Source: KACC-23026 sp963829575
GTDB lineage: Bacteria > Bacillota > Bacilli > Bacillales > Sporolactobacillaceae
Direction of reading: 5' to 3'
NCBI GenBank assembly: GCA_963829575.1
Contig: CAWHJF010000016.1
Location: forward strand, 62,001 to 126,000
Length of the DNA: 64,000 nucleotides
Numbering within the stretch: position 1 is the first letter of the stretch; every line of letters begins with the position of its first letter. The notes beneath the pieces were generated by a model that saw nothing but the letters and a program-made list of their open reading frames with translations, was not told the DNA's origin and ran no database searches. Below are positions 36,481 through 44,319 of this stretch, in pieces. The position numbers and the translations under genes are program-made.

Positions 36481-37321
36481 GTTTTTCCTCCAAATAATTC
36501 GTAAGATATTCGATCATAAACTTGGTGTCTGGCTTTCGTCCAAACCAATGCTCGAATGATAGCGCACCTTGATGGACGAGCATGGGTAAGCCATTCATGA
36601 TGACGGCTCCTTTTGCTTTTGCCGTTTTTAACCATTTTGTGTATAAGGGGTTATAGATCAAATCAATACACATGGTCTGTGGCAAAAGATGGTCTAATTG
36701 AATCGGTATTTCTTCGATCCAATCAGGCGACATGCCCATAGGGGTTGAATTAATAATTATGGAGTACATCGCGAGCTGGGACTCCGCCTGTTTCATATCG
36801 AAAGCCTTTGATTCAACATGCTCCTGACATTTTAAACTGAGCGTCTCTGCCTTTTGAACGGTACGATTCGCGAGATCCACTCGCTTAACGCCAGGTAATT
36901 TTGAAAGCGTCAAAGCCACACCATATGAAGCGCCGCCCGCACCTAAAATTAGAATAGAAGCCTCTTGTAAGCTTTCTGGCGATTGCTCGAGGATCGCAGA
37001 AACTAATCCTCTGCCATCTGTATTATAACCAATTAAATGCCCATGATCATTGACAACCGTGTTGACCGCACCTAAAAATTGAGCTTCATCATTAAGTTGA
37101 TCAAGGTGTTGTATGATACTGACTTTATGGGGAATGGTCACATTAATGCCGCGAAACCCAAGGGCACGAACCCCCGTTAAGCCGTCTTCAAGTTGTTCTT
37201 TCGTTAAATGAAAGGCTTGGTAATGATGTGGAATATCCATCCTCTCATACCATTTGTTGTGCATAAGGGGGGACAAGCTATGTTCAATAGGATCCCCAAT
37301 GACACCCAATACGTCTGTCAT
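36467..37321 (-). CDS. aroE: Shikimate dehydrogenase
   Basis: AroE (284 residues) reduces 3-dehydroshikimate with NADPH in the shikimate pathway. SLSPLMHNKWY and NVTIPHKVSI form the substrate site (catalytic Lys in PHK); GAGGASYGVALTL is the NADP-binding loop, with NRTVQKA giving NADP preference. Confidence 0.96.
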   Translation of the reverse strand: MTDVLGVIGDPIEHSLSPLMHNKWYERMDIPHHYQAFHLTKEQLEDGLTGVRALGFRGINVTIPHKVSIIQHLDQLNDEAQFLGAVNTVVNDHGHLIGYNTDGRGLVSAILEQSPESLQEASILILGAGGASYGVALTLSKLPGVKRVDLANRTVQKAETLSLKCQEHVESKAFDMKQAESQLAMYSIIINSTPMGMSPDWIEEIPIQLDHLLPQTMCIDLIYNPLYTKWLKTAKAKGAVIMNGLPMLVHQGALSFEHWFGRKPDTKFMIEYLTNYLEEKHVKR

Positions 37322-37385
37322 TTTTTCACCTCTCCCTTTCTGACCCCACTGTTCTCTCTATTCGCCCACTGAATGAAGGTTTACT

Positions 37386-38492
37386 TTATATGATTGAATC
37401 TCGTTTGGATACACCGACCCCTTTTGGAACGTGGACGTTTAGTTTCGCGCCTTTTTCACCTTTAATTGTAATCCAGCCTAATCCAGAAATGACAATGTCC
37501 ATTCCCTCTTTCCCAAGAGATAGGGATGTTGTCGTCAACTCTACAGTTTGTTCCGGATCAAAAGTTGGCTTAAGAAGATGACCGCGTTGGTCTTCAAACA
37601 ACTCATCGGCATTTTCCAACTTGGTCCGATGGATATACAGGTCGTTTGACACATAACAAACGAGGGATCGTCTTCCTCCAGACACATAGTCAACCCGAGC
37701 GAGGCCCCCTAAAAAGAGCGTTTGCGCTTCGTTTAGCTGGTACACCTTGGGTTTCAATTCCTTTTTCGGCATGATCCGCTTATAATCTTCTTTTTTTACA
37801 AAGTGCGCCATTTGATGCGGGTTCATAACCCCCGGGGTATCAAACAAGGTACTGTTGTCTTCTCCTAGAGGGATCCCGAGAAAATTCAGTGTGGTTCCAG
37901 GAAAGCGGGAGGTGGTAATTTTCAACTCATCAGCCCCTCCAAATTGCTCAATAAGTTTATTAATAAAAGAGGACTTCCCAACATTGGTACAGCCGACCAC
38001 ATAGACATCTTTTCCCTTTCGACGCCTCTCAATCGTCTTAGCCAAGTCTTCGATCCCTTGTCCTTTTTCAGCGCTGATTAAAGACACCTCTAATGGCGTG
38101 AGACCTAGGCTCTTAGACATTTGTTTCAACCAGTTTTCTAGCCTTTTAAGATTGGTTGACTTCGGTAAGAGATCGAGCTTGTTGCCGACAAGTAGGCAAT
38201 CATTTTGACCGATCAATCCCTTCAGACCGGGTACCCAACTTCCATTAAAATCAAAAATATCAACGAGATAGACAACCAACGCCTTTTGTTTTCCAATTGT
38301 TTTAAGTAAGTTCAAAAAATCCTCATTATTATATGGAACATCCGGCACTTCATTATAATGGGTCAAACGAAAACATCTCTGACAGATTATAACTTCCTTA
38401 TTTAAAGCAGAAGTCGGGACATATCCGGGTGCATGCAAATCTTCAGACTGAACTTGAATGCCACACCCCGCACAGGTTAACTCTACTGACAC
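37386..38492 (-). CDS. yqeH: Circularly permuted GTPase YqeH
   Basis: YqeH (368 residues), a ribosome-assembly GTPase for the 30S subunit. N-terminal zinc finger CAGC...CQRC, then permuted GTPase motifs in the order NKLDLL (G4), GCTNVGKSS (G1), DTPG (G3), and a C-terminal domain. The GTG at 38492 has GGGAGG seven bases upstream. It starts two bases after yqeG ends. Confidence 0.95.
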   Translation of the reverse strand: MSVELTCAGCGIQVQSEDLHAPGYVPTSALNKEVIICQRCFRLTHYNEVPDVPYNNEDFLNLLKTIGKQKALVVYLVDIFDFNGSWVPGLKGLIGQNDCLLVGNKLDLLPKSTNLKRLENWLKQMSKSLGLTPLEVSLISAEKGQGIEDLAKTIERRRKGKDVYVVGCTNVGKSSFINKLIEQFGGADELKITTSRFPGTTLNFLGIPLGEDNSTLFDTPGVMNPHQMAHFVKKEDYKRIMPKKELKPKVYQLNEAQTLFLGGLARVDYVSGGRRSLVCYVSNDLYIHRTKLENADELFEDQRGHLLKPTFDPEQTVELTTTSLSLGKEGMDIVISGLGWITIKGEKGAKLNVHVPKGVGVSKRDSII

Positions 38493-38494
38493 CT

Positions 38495-39010
38495 TTATTC
38501 CTCCCAATGTATGAGGCCATTTCTCCTCAATACTCCTAAAATAATCCGTTCCATTCTTCGATTAAGTCGAGTCGTCCAACCATCGGACTGAGCGACTGGA
38601 ATGACCAAAATGGTGTGAACACCGAGCCGATTCCCGCCCCATACATCCGTCAACAACTGATCCCCGATCACAACCACATCTTTTTTCGCCAATCCCATAT
38701 CGGAAACGGCTTTTACAAAAGCGCGTGTCATCGGCTTCATTGCTTTGGATATGAATGGAATTTTAAGGGGTTCTGAAAAAGCCCTTACTCTTCTTTCATT
38801 ATTATTTGAAACAATCGTCACAAGAATGCCCGCTTTCTGCATGTCTTGCATCCATGTATGTAATTCAGGTGTCGCATTCGGTTCATCCCAACCCACTAAT
38901 GTATTATCTAGGTCAGTTATAATCCCCTTAATTCCCTGTTTTTTTAAAAGGTCTGGAGAAATTTCAAAAATAGATTTAACATGCTGATCCGGTAAAAACT
39001 GTTTTAACAT
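38495..39010 (-). CDS. yqeG: HAD-family phosphatase YqeG
   Basis: YqeG family HAD IIIA phosphatase (171 residues) of unproven substrate, sometimes compared with phosphatidylglycerophosphatase. Motif I ITDLDNTLVG has Asp33 and Asp35; VSNNNERRV is motif II and VVIGDQLLTDVWGGNRLG motif IV. First gene of the yqeG-yqeH-aroE run; a DnaA-box region lies beyond its start. Confidence 0.93.
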   Translation of the reverse strand: MLKQFLPDQHVKSIFEISPDLLKKQGIKGIITDLDNTLVGWDEPNATPELHTWMQDMQKAGILVTIVSNNNERRVRAFSEPLKIPFISKAMKPMTRAFVKAVSDMGLAKKDVVVIGDQLLTDVWGGNRLGVHTILVIPVAQSDGWTTRLNRRMERIILGVLRRNGLIHWEE

Positions 39011-39235
39011 TTCAACACCTCATTAATTCATCCTCCTATTTTGCCACATCTTATCAGTTTTTACGAATAAAAGCCTAGAAGGATGGGCGAAAGACAGGAC
39101 ATCGCCTTGATTTTAGGTGGTTATAAGAGAAATTGCAAGGTTGTTCTTTTTTCCAAACCATAAATGGCTATTATATGCACGAAATAATGAAAAAAAGCCA
39201 TAAATCGTTCGACAAATCTCGACTCATTCCAATGT
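39011..39235. other. yqeG upstream region
   Basis: AT-rich non-coding sequence between yqeG and the DnaA boxes. Two partial repeats of CCATAAAT are present; no clear gene or promoter. Confidence 0.3.
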
Positions 39236-39334
39236 TGTGGATAACTTTACCCACATTGTCCACCTAGTAAAATCAACAGAAAATCTTTTTATTCCTAAAT
39301 TAACCACAGGTTATCCACTGTATCGTGTGGATAT
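39236..39334. promoter_or_regulatory. DnaA-box cluster upstream of sda
   Basis: Six sites similar to TTATCCACA: a perfect one at 39236-39244 (minus orientation), one-mismatch sites at 39247-39255, 39300-39308, 39311-39319 and 39326-39334 (minus), and a two-mismatch site at 39256-39264. B. subtilis sda is controlled by DnaA through a similar cluster, so this is very likely conserved replication-checkpoint regulation. Confidence 0.85.
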
Positions 39335-39342
39335 CAGAACGG

Positions 39343-39371
39343 TTGTTCTCTTTTTGGTTTCGTGATAAATT
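39343..39371 (+). promoter_or_regulatory. Possible sda promoter
   Basis: TTGTTC, 17-base spacer and TAAATT just downstream of the last DnaA box. Both hexamers are imperfect, as expected for an activated promoter. Confidence 0.4.
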
Positions 39372-39543
39372 GAGTATAGAAATTCAAGCAAGGTACTGAA
39401 AGGGAAAAAATAAAAGCACAAATCATTATCTAGAGAAAAGCATTAAGAAAAGCGCTACATGGATTTTAATCGTTTGTTAAAAGGCAGCCCTTTTTGAATC
39501 CAATCGAATGAGGAACAAAACAAGGGAGGTGAAGCCGCAACCT

Positions 39544-39699
39544 ATGCGGAGACCTATGGAAAATCTATCGGATGAACTGCTGATCGAATCCTATTATAGA
39601 GCCAAAGAACTTCATTTGAGTCAAGACTTCATCGCTTTAATTGAGGAAGAACTCAATCGACGTTCGCTAAATGAGCAAATTTCTAACCTGATCAATTAA
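39544..39699 (+). CDS. sda: Checkpoint protein Sda
   Basis: Sda (about 51 residues) inhibits histidine kinases of the sporulation phosphorelay when replication is perturbed. LSDELLIESYYRAKELHLS and FIALIEEELNRRS form the helical hairpin and match B. subtilis Sda closely. The start is uncertain: ATG at 39544 lies 14 bases from GGGAGG, the next ATG at 39556 is also possible. It sits downstream of a DnaA-box cluster and ends in a good terminator. Confidence 0.93.
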   Translation: MRRPMENLSDELLIESYYRAKELHLSQDFIALIEEELNRRSLNEQISNLIN

Positions 39700-39715
39700 T
39701 CTTAGATCCCCTTTA

Positions 39716-39748
39716 CAAAACGAGCCTAAATGTGCTCGTTTTTTATTT
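39716..39748 (+). terminator. Terminator of sda
   Basis: AAAACGAGC, eight-base loop, GCTCGTTTTTT followed by more Ts. Confidence 0.9.
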
Positions 39749-39842
39749 TTTATCCTTTTTGCAATTCAGAACGGCCTCTCATTTTAATCTCCCTTCGCTT
39801 TCATGTAGAATAGAAAAAGACAATCCATTCGGAGGTGGGGCA

Positions 39843-40307
39843 ATGCGAAACATTATCATTAATTCGTTGGAAAAATACATCTTTACGGAAGACCAATTAA
39901 GAGGTTTTTTAAAACGAAACGATAAAGACATTGATTTTGAATCCTTAACAGAAGCTCAACTCATGGGATTGGCAAAAAAAATCCTGCAAGACTCCTCCCA
40001 TAGTGAATTAGAACAAAATTCATTTGACTCTCCATGGCGAACCCCGAGTGACGGGAATGGAAAATTACTGGCCGATGACGATTCGGATCCAAACATGCAC
40101 ATTGAATTGATTGACACCGACCAAAAAGCGAACAATCTTTCAAAAACCATTATTGATCGGTTGATTAAAATCCAGTGCAAAGATTGCAACTTTATTTTCT
40201 TCGTTGAAGCCTATGTCAAGGATATAAAAGATTTAAAATGCCCGGTTTGCCAAGGCTCTAACAATGCAATTGAGACCTATCCGAAAATCGACCAGATGAA
40301 CGGTTAA
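39843..40307 (+). CDS. Unknown zinc-ribbon protein next to sda
   Basis: A 154-residue acidic protein I do not recognise. The N-terminal half (1-60) is predicted helical, 60-95 is polar and probably flexible, and Cys112, Cys115, Cys133 and Cys136 (CKDC...CPVC) form a zinc-ribbon-like motif. GGAGG lies seven bases before the ATG. The last dozen or so codons lie over the decayed sda copy in a different frame, so the native C-terminus may have been lost or acquired there. Confidence 0.7.
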   Translation: MRNIIINSLEKYIFTEDQLRGFLKRNDKDIDFESLTEAQLMGLAKKILQDSSHSELEQNSFDSPWRTPSDGNGKLLADDDSDPNMHIELIDTDQKANNLSKTIIDRLIKIQCKDCNFIFFVEAYVKDIKDLKCPVCQGSNNAIETYPKIDQMNG

Positions 40308-40420
40308 TTGAAGCCTATTAGAGAGCAAAAGAACTGCAAATTAGTCAAAATTTGAAGGTTCTATTTGAGGAAACCCTCGACCGTTGCTCGTTCATGAGCA
40401 ACTCTCTAAAGGTAAAGATT
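40271..40420 (+). pseudogene. Decayed second copy of sda
   Basis: From 40295 the sequence aligns with sda from 39571 without gaps for 32 codons: 69 of 96 bases and 19 of 32 residues are identical (DERLIEAY, stop, RAKELQISQ, then VLFEETLDRCS). The stop is TAG where sda has TAT. A one-base gap then realigns ATGAGCAA...TCTAA. Similarity also extends upstream (GAGACCTAT, GAAAATC) and to the downstream terminator. The start of the copy is buried in the 3' end of the zinc-ribbon gene. Confidence 0.8.
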
Positions 40421-40728
40421 ACTCTGCACATCCCCATCATTAAACGAGCATATAGGCTCGTTTTTATTTTTTTTGATGTGCCTTATTCAAGATACTATTC
40501 GTTTAAAACTCTAGAAATTAATGGTATCATTAAAATGGGGAAAAAGAGGGAATAAGAGAATTAGGTTTTTATTTTGAAATAAGCTGTCGTGCCTACCATT
40601 GAATAAAAATCGATCTAAATAATTTATCAGAATTCTCTGTATCGCTTCATATGAAAAAGGCCAGACTTCTATTCAATCTAAACCTTAAGTCTTATTGCCT
40701 CAACAAGCAATCAAGAGAGGAGAACTTT
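40308..40728. other. Gap containing the sda remnant and antiporter leader
   Basis: After the sda remnant and its terminator (to about 40476) the remaining 250 bases are AT-rich with no recognised gene or strong promoter before the antiporter. Confidence 0.4.
40441..40476 (+). terminator. Terminator of the sda-like remnant
   Basis: AAACGAGC, six-base loop, GCTCGTTTTT and more Ts; its stem matches that of the sda terminator. Confidence 0.8.
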
Positions 40729-41976
40729 ATGCACTCTAGTGTCTTAGATATCGTTCAAAACGAATTGTTTATGATTTTTACAATTTTCATATTTGGCTTA
40801 ATTATTATGCAAGTTGCGAAAAAAATTCAAGTGCCAGATATTGCTCTTTTTATCATTATGGGAATCCTAATTGGGCCACCAGGTCTTCACCTTATTTCAC
40901 AACCAAGTAATTCAGTGGCTTATCAGTTCATAATCTATTTAGGTTCAATTCTGATCTTATTTGATGGTGGAAGAGCGATCGAAATATCTGTTCTAAAAAA
41001 AGTATGGGTCACCATTTCATTACTGTCTATAGTAGGCGTGCTTGTCACAACTGTTGTCGTGGCTTTAGCTGCTCATCTTATTATTGGTCTATCTATGACC
41101 TATTCACTACTTTTGGCTTCTGTCATCGCTGCAACAGATCCAGCGACTTTAATTCCTGTCTTCAGACAAGTGAAAATCCGACCAAAAGTACGCCAAACCG
41201 TAGAAAGCGAATCCGCCTTTAACGATGCGACGGGATCCATTCTTTCCATTACCTTACTGGGCATTATCGTGTCCCATGCAAATGTGTCGTTTGTCTCAGG
41301 GGTTGGACAGTTTGCTCTTCAAGCTGGTGGCGGTCTCTTAGTTGGCGCGATCATAGGTTTTTTAGGGCTTCTTCTAAAATCACAACATCGACTTGGTTTT
41401 TTTAGTGAGTATTCGCATATTGTTGGAGCTATTATGGCTCTTGGGGCGTACCTCGGGGCTGAAGCTATTGGAGCAAGTGGGTTCATGGCAACTTTTACAG
41501 CTGGAATCATTTCTGGCAATCCTAATTTGTTTGGTCTTAAATTAGATGAAAAATCCACGAGAAATCTTTATGATTTTGGAGAGACCACAACACTGATTAT
41601 GAGAACATTAATTTTCATGTTGCTTGGAACCCAAGTGGATTTCGCCGTGTTATCACATTTCTGGTTGAAAGGACTATTAATTGTCCTAATCTTTATGTTT
41701 ATCGCACGCCCTTTAACGGTTCTAATCTGCACACTGCCAGATCGAAATGCAAAATGGGAATGGAAAGAGATCTTTTTTATGTTTTGGGTTCGAGAAACGG
41801 GTGTTATTCCAGCTGCTCTATCTGGAATGATCTTGGTATCTGGGATCGCAAATGCCCATTTAATTTCTGCCGTTGTTTTTATGGCTATTTTGATCACGAT
41901 TTTAGTTCAGGCCAGTACAACAGGTCTTGTTGCTAAAAAGCTTGGCATCACAGTTAAAGAGCACTCAAGAAGTTAG
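40729..41976 (+). CDS. Cation/proton antiporter (CPA1/NhaP-like)
   Basis: A 415-residue membrane antiporter with about twelve hydrophobic segments. ATDPATLIPVF and ESESAFNDATG match the ion-binding region of CPA1-type Na+/H+ exchangers; DGGRAIEI and VRETGVIPAALSG are also typical. No TrkA or RCK domain follows the membrane part. The ATG at 40729 is chosen for the AGAGAGGAG Shine-Dalgarno sequence; in-frame sequence upstream is hydrophilic and dissimilar. Confidence 0.88.
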   Translation: MHSSVLDIVQNELFMIFTIFIFGLIIMQVAKKIQVPDIALFIIMGILIGPPGLHLISQPSNSVAYQFIIYLGSILILFDGGRAIEISVLKKVWVTISLLSIVGVLVTTVVVALAAHLIIGLSMTYSLLLASVIAATDPATLIPVFRQVKIRPKVRQTVESESAFNDATGSILSITLLGIIVSHANVSFVSGVGQFALQAGGGLLVGAIIGFLGLLLKSQHRLGFFSEYSHIVGAIMALGAYLGAEAIGASGFMATFTAGIISGNPNLFGLKLDEKSTRNLYDFGETTTLIMRTLIFMLLGTQVDFAVLSHFWLKGLLIVLIFMFIARPLTVLICTLPDRNAKWEWKEIFFMFWVRETGVIPAALSGMILVSGIANAHLISAVVFMAILITILVQASTTGLVAKKLGITVKEHSRS

Positions 41977-42030
41977 TCATTTTTCTTAATGGCCAAAGTG
42001 AACCATTCTAGTTTCTTAAATTTAAATAAA

Positions 42031-42072
42031 GGCGTCTCAAACAGTAAAATGTTTGAGACGCCTTTTTATTTT
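42031..42072 (+). terminator. Terminator of the CPA antiporter gene
   Basis: GGCGTCTCAAACA, six-base loop, TGTTTGAGACGCC and a T-run. Confidence 0.93.
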
Positions 42073-42082
42073 AACAGAGTTC

Positions 42083-42193
42083 TTAGTAAACGTAAGAAGC
42101 TCCCACAATAATCAATAAGATAAAGAGAACCACGATTAAGAAGAAGCTGTTGCCCTCGTAAGTTGTTTCTGTTGCTTCAATTGTTTCAGTCAT
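42083..42193 (-). CDS. YjcZ-family sporulation peptide
   Basis: A 36-residue peptide: polar N-terminus (MTETIEATETTYEGNS) and a hydrophobic tail FFLIVVLFILLIIVGASYVY. The FxLIVVLFILLIIVGA core is the hallmark of YjcZ-type spore-associated peptides. GGGAG lies about ten bases upstream of the ATG. It is transcribed opposite the two antiporters. Confidence 0.85.
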   Translation of the reverse strand: MTETIEATETTYEGNSFFLIVVLFILLIIVGASYVY

Positions 42194-42390
42194 TCTAAAA
42201 TCACTCCCAAAACTAAATTTTTAGTGCTTCTACCCATACTATATGACAGTCGCCCGTCCAGTGTTTGGGCGGATGGGTCAAAAATCGCCCAAAACTTTCT
42301 TTTTTATTTAATTTGATCCTCTTTCGGATATTTTTAAAAAGAACGTTCAAACTAATTATGATTCAAAAAATAGAAAGAGGTGGATTATGT

Positions 42391-44115
42391 ATGCATGGAT
42401 GGATTTCTCTTATCCCTTTCTTAATCGTCATCCCAATAAGTATTTGGACCAAACAAGTCCAACCTGCGTTGTTTGTCTCACTACTAGTTGGGAGTTTTCT
42501 CATTGATCCAAGTATCATGGGCGGGATTCGAAAATTTCTATATTATATTACGAGTACCACCGTACAATCCAGTAACATCCGCATCATCATCTTCTTGTAC
42601 GGTTTTGCGGGACTTGTAAGCTTAATGACAGTTTCTGGAGGAATAAAAGGCTTCGTTGAGATGATCAGCCGAAAAATCAAATCACAGACTGGCGCTATGG
42701 CTTTGATTTGGCTTTCTACTCTTGGAACGTTTAGTGATCCTGACTTTCGAATGGTAACCGTTGGCCCAATCATGAAAGCCTTAAAAGACAAATTAAATAT
42801 GTCCACAAGACGAATTGCACTGGTTATTGATATTACATCCAATCCGGTTGTCGGGCTTGTTCCGATTGCGACAAGTTTTGTTGGATATATGGTAGGGCTT
42901 ATCGGCACAGGGTTACATCATTCACATATCAATCGGCCGGCCTACTTAACTTATGTTGAAAGTATTCCGTTTAACTTTTTCTCGTTTGCTGTTTTGGGCG
43001 TAGGTATTTACTACACGTTTTTCATGCACAAAAAACATGAAAAAACAAATGTTGATGCCCTCTCTGCCGCAAATTCTAAAAAACAACAAAGCTTAAACTC
43101 GATTGGAACGCCTCAAGTGGCAATGGCTTCAAATGAGAAACAATCGTTTTTTCAGACGCATCAAGATCATCCAACTATAAATCCAGCAACTGGCGCTCCT
43201 GACCCTAACATTCAACCAGCGAAGAAAAAATCAAAGGACACGAAAGAGACTTATGATCCAAGCCTCGTACCTCAAGCAACTAGTCAAATGGATGCTGAGG
43301 AAACAAACTTGGAACAAGATTTCCAAGTCGAAAATTACAACGAAGAATATTCGAGACATTTAGATGCGACAGAATTAATGAAAAAACCTGCAAAAGAAAA
43401 TATGCCAACAGATAAAAAAGAATCGTTCGATGATAACATTCCATCACGTCCACTAAACTTGATTTTACCGCTCATCACGGTTCTTCTTTTAACCCTCTTC
43501 TTAAGCTGGTGGGATGGACATACAAAAGCCAATTCATTCTTTGGCGCTTTTATTAAATCCGATGCTTTAGGGGTTATGCTTGAATCCCTGTTAATCACGC
43601 TTGTTCTTACCATAGTGTTTTACATGTTTCAAAAGATCCCGGTTTCTACAATCGTAACCAACTTCATTAGTGGTGGAAACCAACTAATGTCTGTTGTTGT
43701 GTTGCTTGCACTTATTTGGGGTGTTTCACAGGTATCTGAAGACCTTGGTTTCTCTAAATTTATCACCGCGCATGTTGGGTGGATTCCAAACCAATTTGTG
43801 GCACCTATCCTCTTCGTTCTAGGATGTTTGATTTCCTATTTCATTGGATCTTCCTGGGGAACTTGGGGATTGCTCATGCCACTTGGGATCATGATGGCAC
43901 ACAATGCGGGTTCCAATATCTTACTTGCGATCGGTGCCGTTTTTGCAAGTGGTACGTTTGGAGCAACCTTTTCACCACTAAGTGATAACACCGTAACATT
44001 GTGTACAGTCCTCGACCTGCCGGTAATGGAATACTCTAGATCAAAACTCTTACCCGGTATCATTTCGATCGGGATCGCCACAATACTCTTTGTCGCTTTC
44101 TCGTTCTTTATGTAA
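42391..44115 (+). CDS. Na+/H+ antiporter, NhaC family, with long cytoplasmic insert
   Basis: A 574-residue NhaC-superfamily transporter. Membrane segments flank a hydrophilic, low-complexity insert at about residues 213-356 (rich in Lys, Gln, Asp). Conserved GTFSDPDFRM, SNPVVGLVPIATSF, SSWGTWGLLMPLGI and SPLSDNTVTLCT are present. The ATG at 42391 has AGGTGG about seven bases upstream. The exchanged ion is inferred from family only; an amino-acid or organic-acid role is possible for some relatives. Confidence 0.85.
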   Translation: MHGWISLIPFLIVIPISIWTKQVQPALFVSLLVGSFLIDPSIMGGIRKFLYYITSTTVQSSNIRIIIFLYGFAGLVSLMTVSGGIKGFVEMISRKIKSQTGAMALIWLSTLGTFSDPDFRMVTVGPIMKALKDKLNMSTRRIALVIDITSNPVVGLVPIATSFVGYMVGLIGTGLHHSHINRPAYLTYVESIPFNFFSFAVLGVGIYYTFFMHKKHEKTNVDALSAANSKKQQSLNSIGTPQVAMASNEKQSFFQTHQDHPTINPATGAPDPNIQPAKKKSKDTKETYDPSLVPQATSQMDAEETNLEQDFQVENYNEEYSRHLDATELMKKPAKENMPTDKKESFDDNIPSRPLNLILPLITVLLLTLFLSWWDGHTKANSFFGAFIKSDALGVMLESLLITLVLTIVFYMFQKIPVSTIVTNFISGGNQLMSVVVLLALIWGVSQVSEDLGFSKFITAHVGWIPNQFVAPILFVLGCLISYFIGSSWGTWGLLMPLGIMMAHNAGSNILLAIGAVFASGTFGATFSPLSDNTVTLCTVLDLPVMEYSRSKLLPGIISIGIATILFVAFSFFM

Positions 44116-44125
44116 TAATTACTTT

Positions 44126-44160
44126 AAAACAATCGTCCGAATGGGCGATTGTTTTTTATG
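44126..44160 (+). terminator. Terminator of the NhaC-type gene
   Basis: AAAACAATCG, loop, CGATTGTTTTTT. Confidence 0.9.
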
Positions 44161-44319
44161 CTTTTAATTGTTTGGGATTGCCTCTTTCTTCTTGGGTATC
44201 TCTGATGTTATAATAAAAAAGTTGCATATTTAAATATAGATAATCTTCTTTGGTCGATCAAACCTCCATTGAACTAACATATTTAAAATTACTATTTAAA
44301 GATAGGGGGACCCTCTTTT

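Noticed and set aside
40352..40555. 67-codon frame downstream of the zinc-ribbon gene
   Set aside because: It is the tail of the sda-like remnant plus its terminator; no start signal and an upstream stop in frame.
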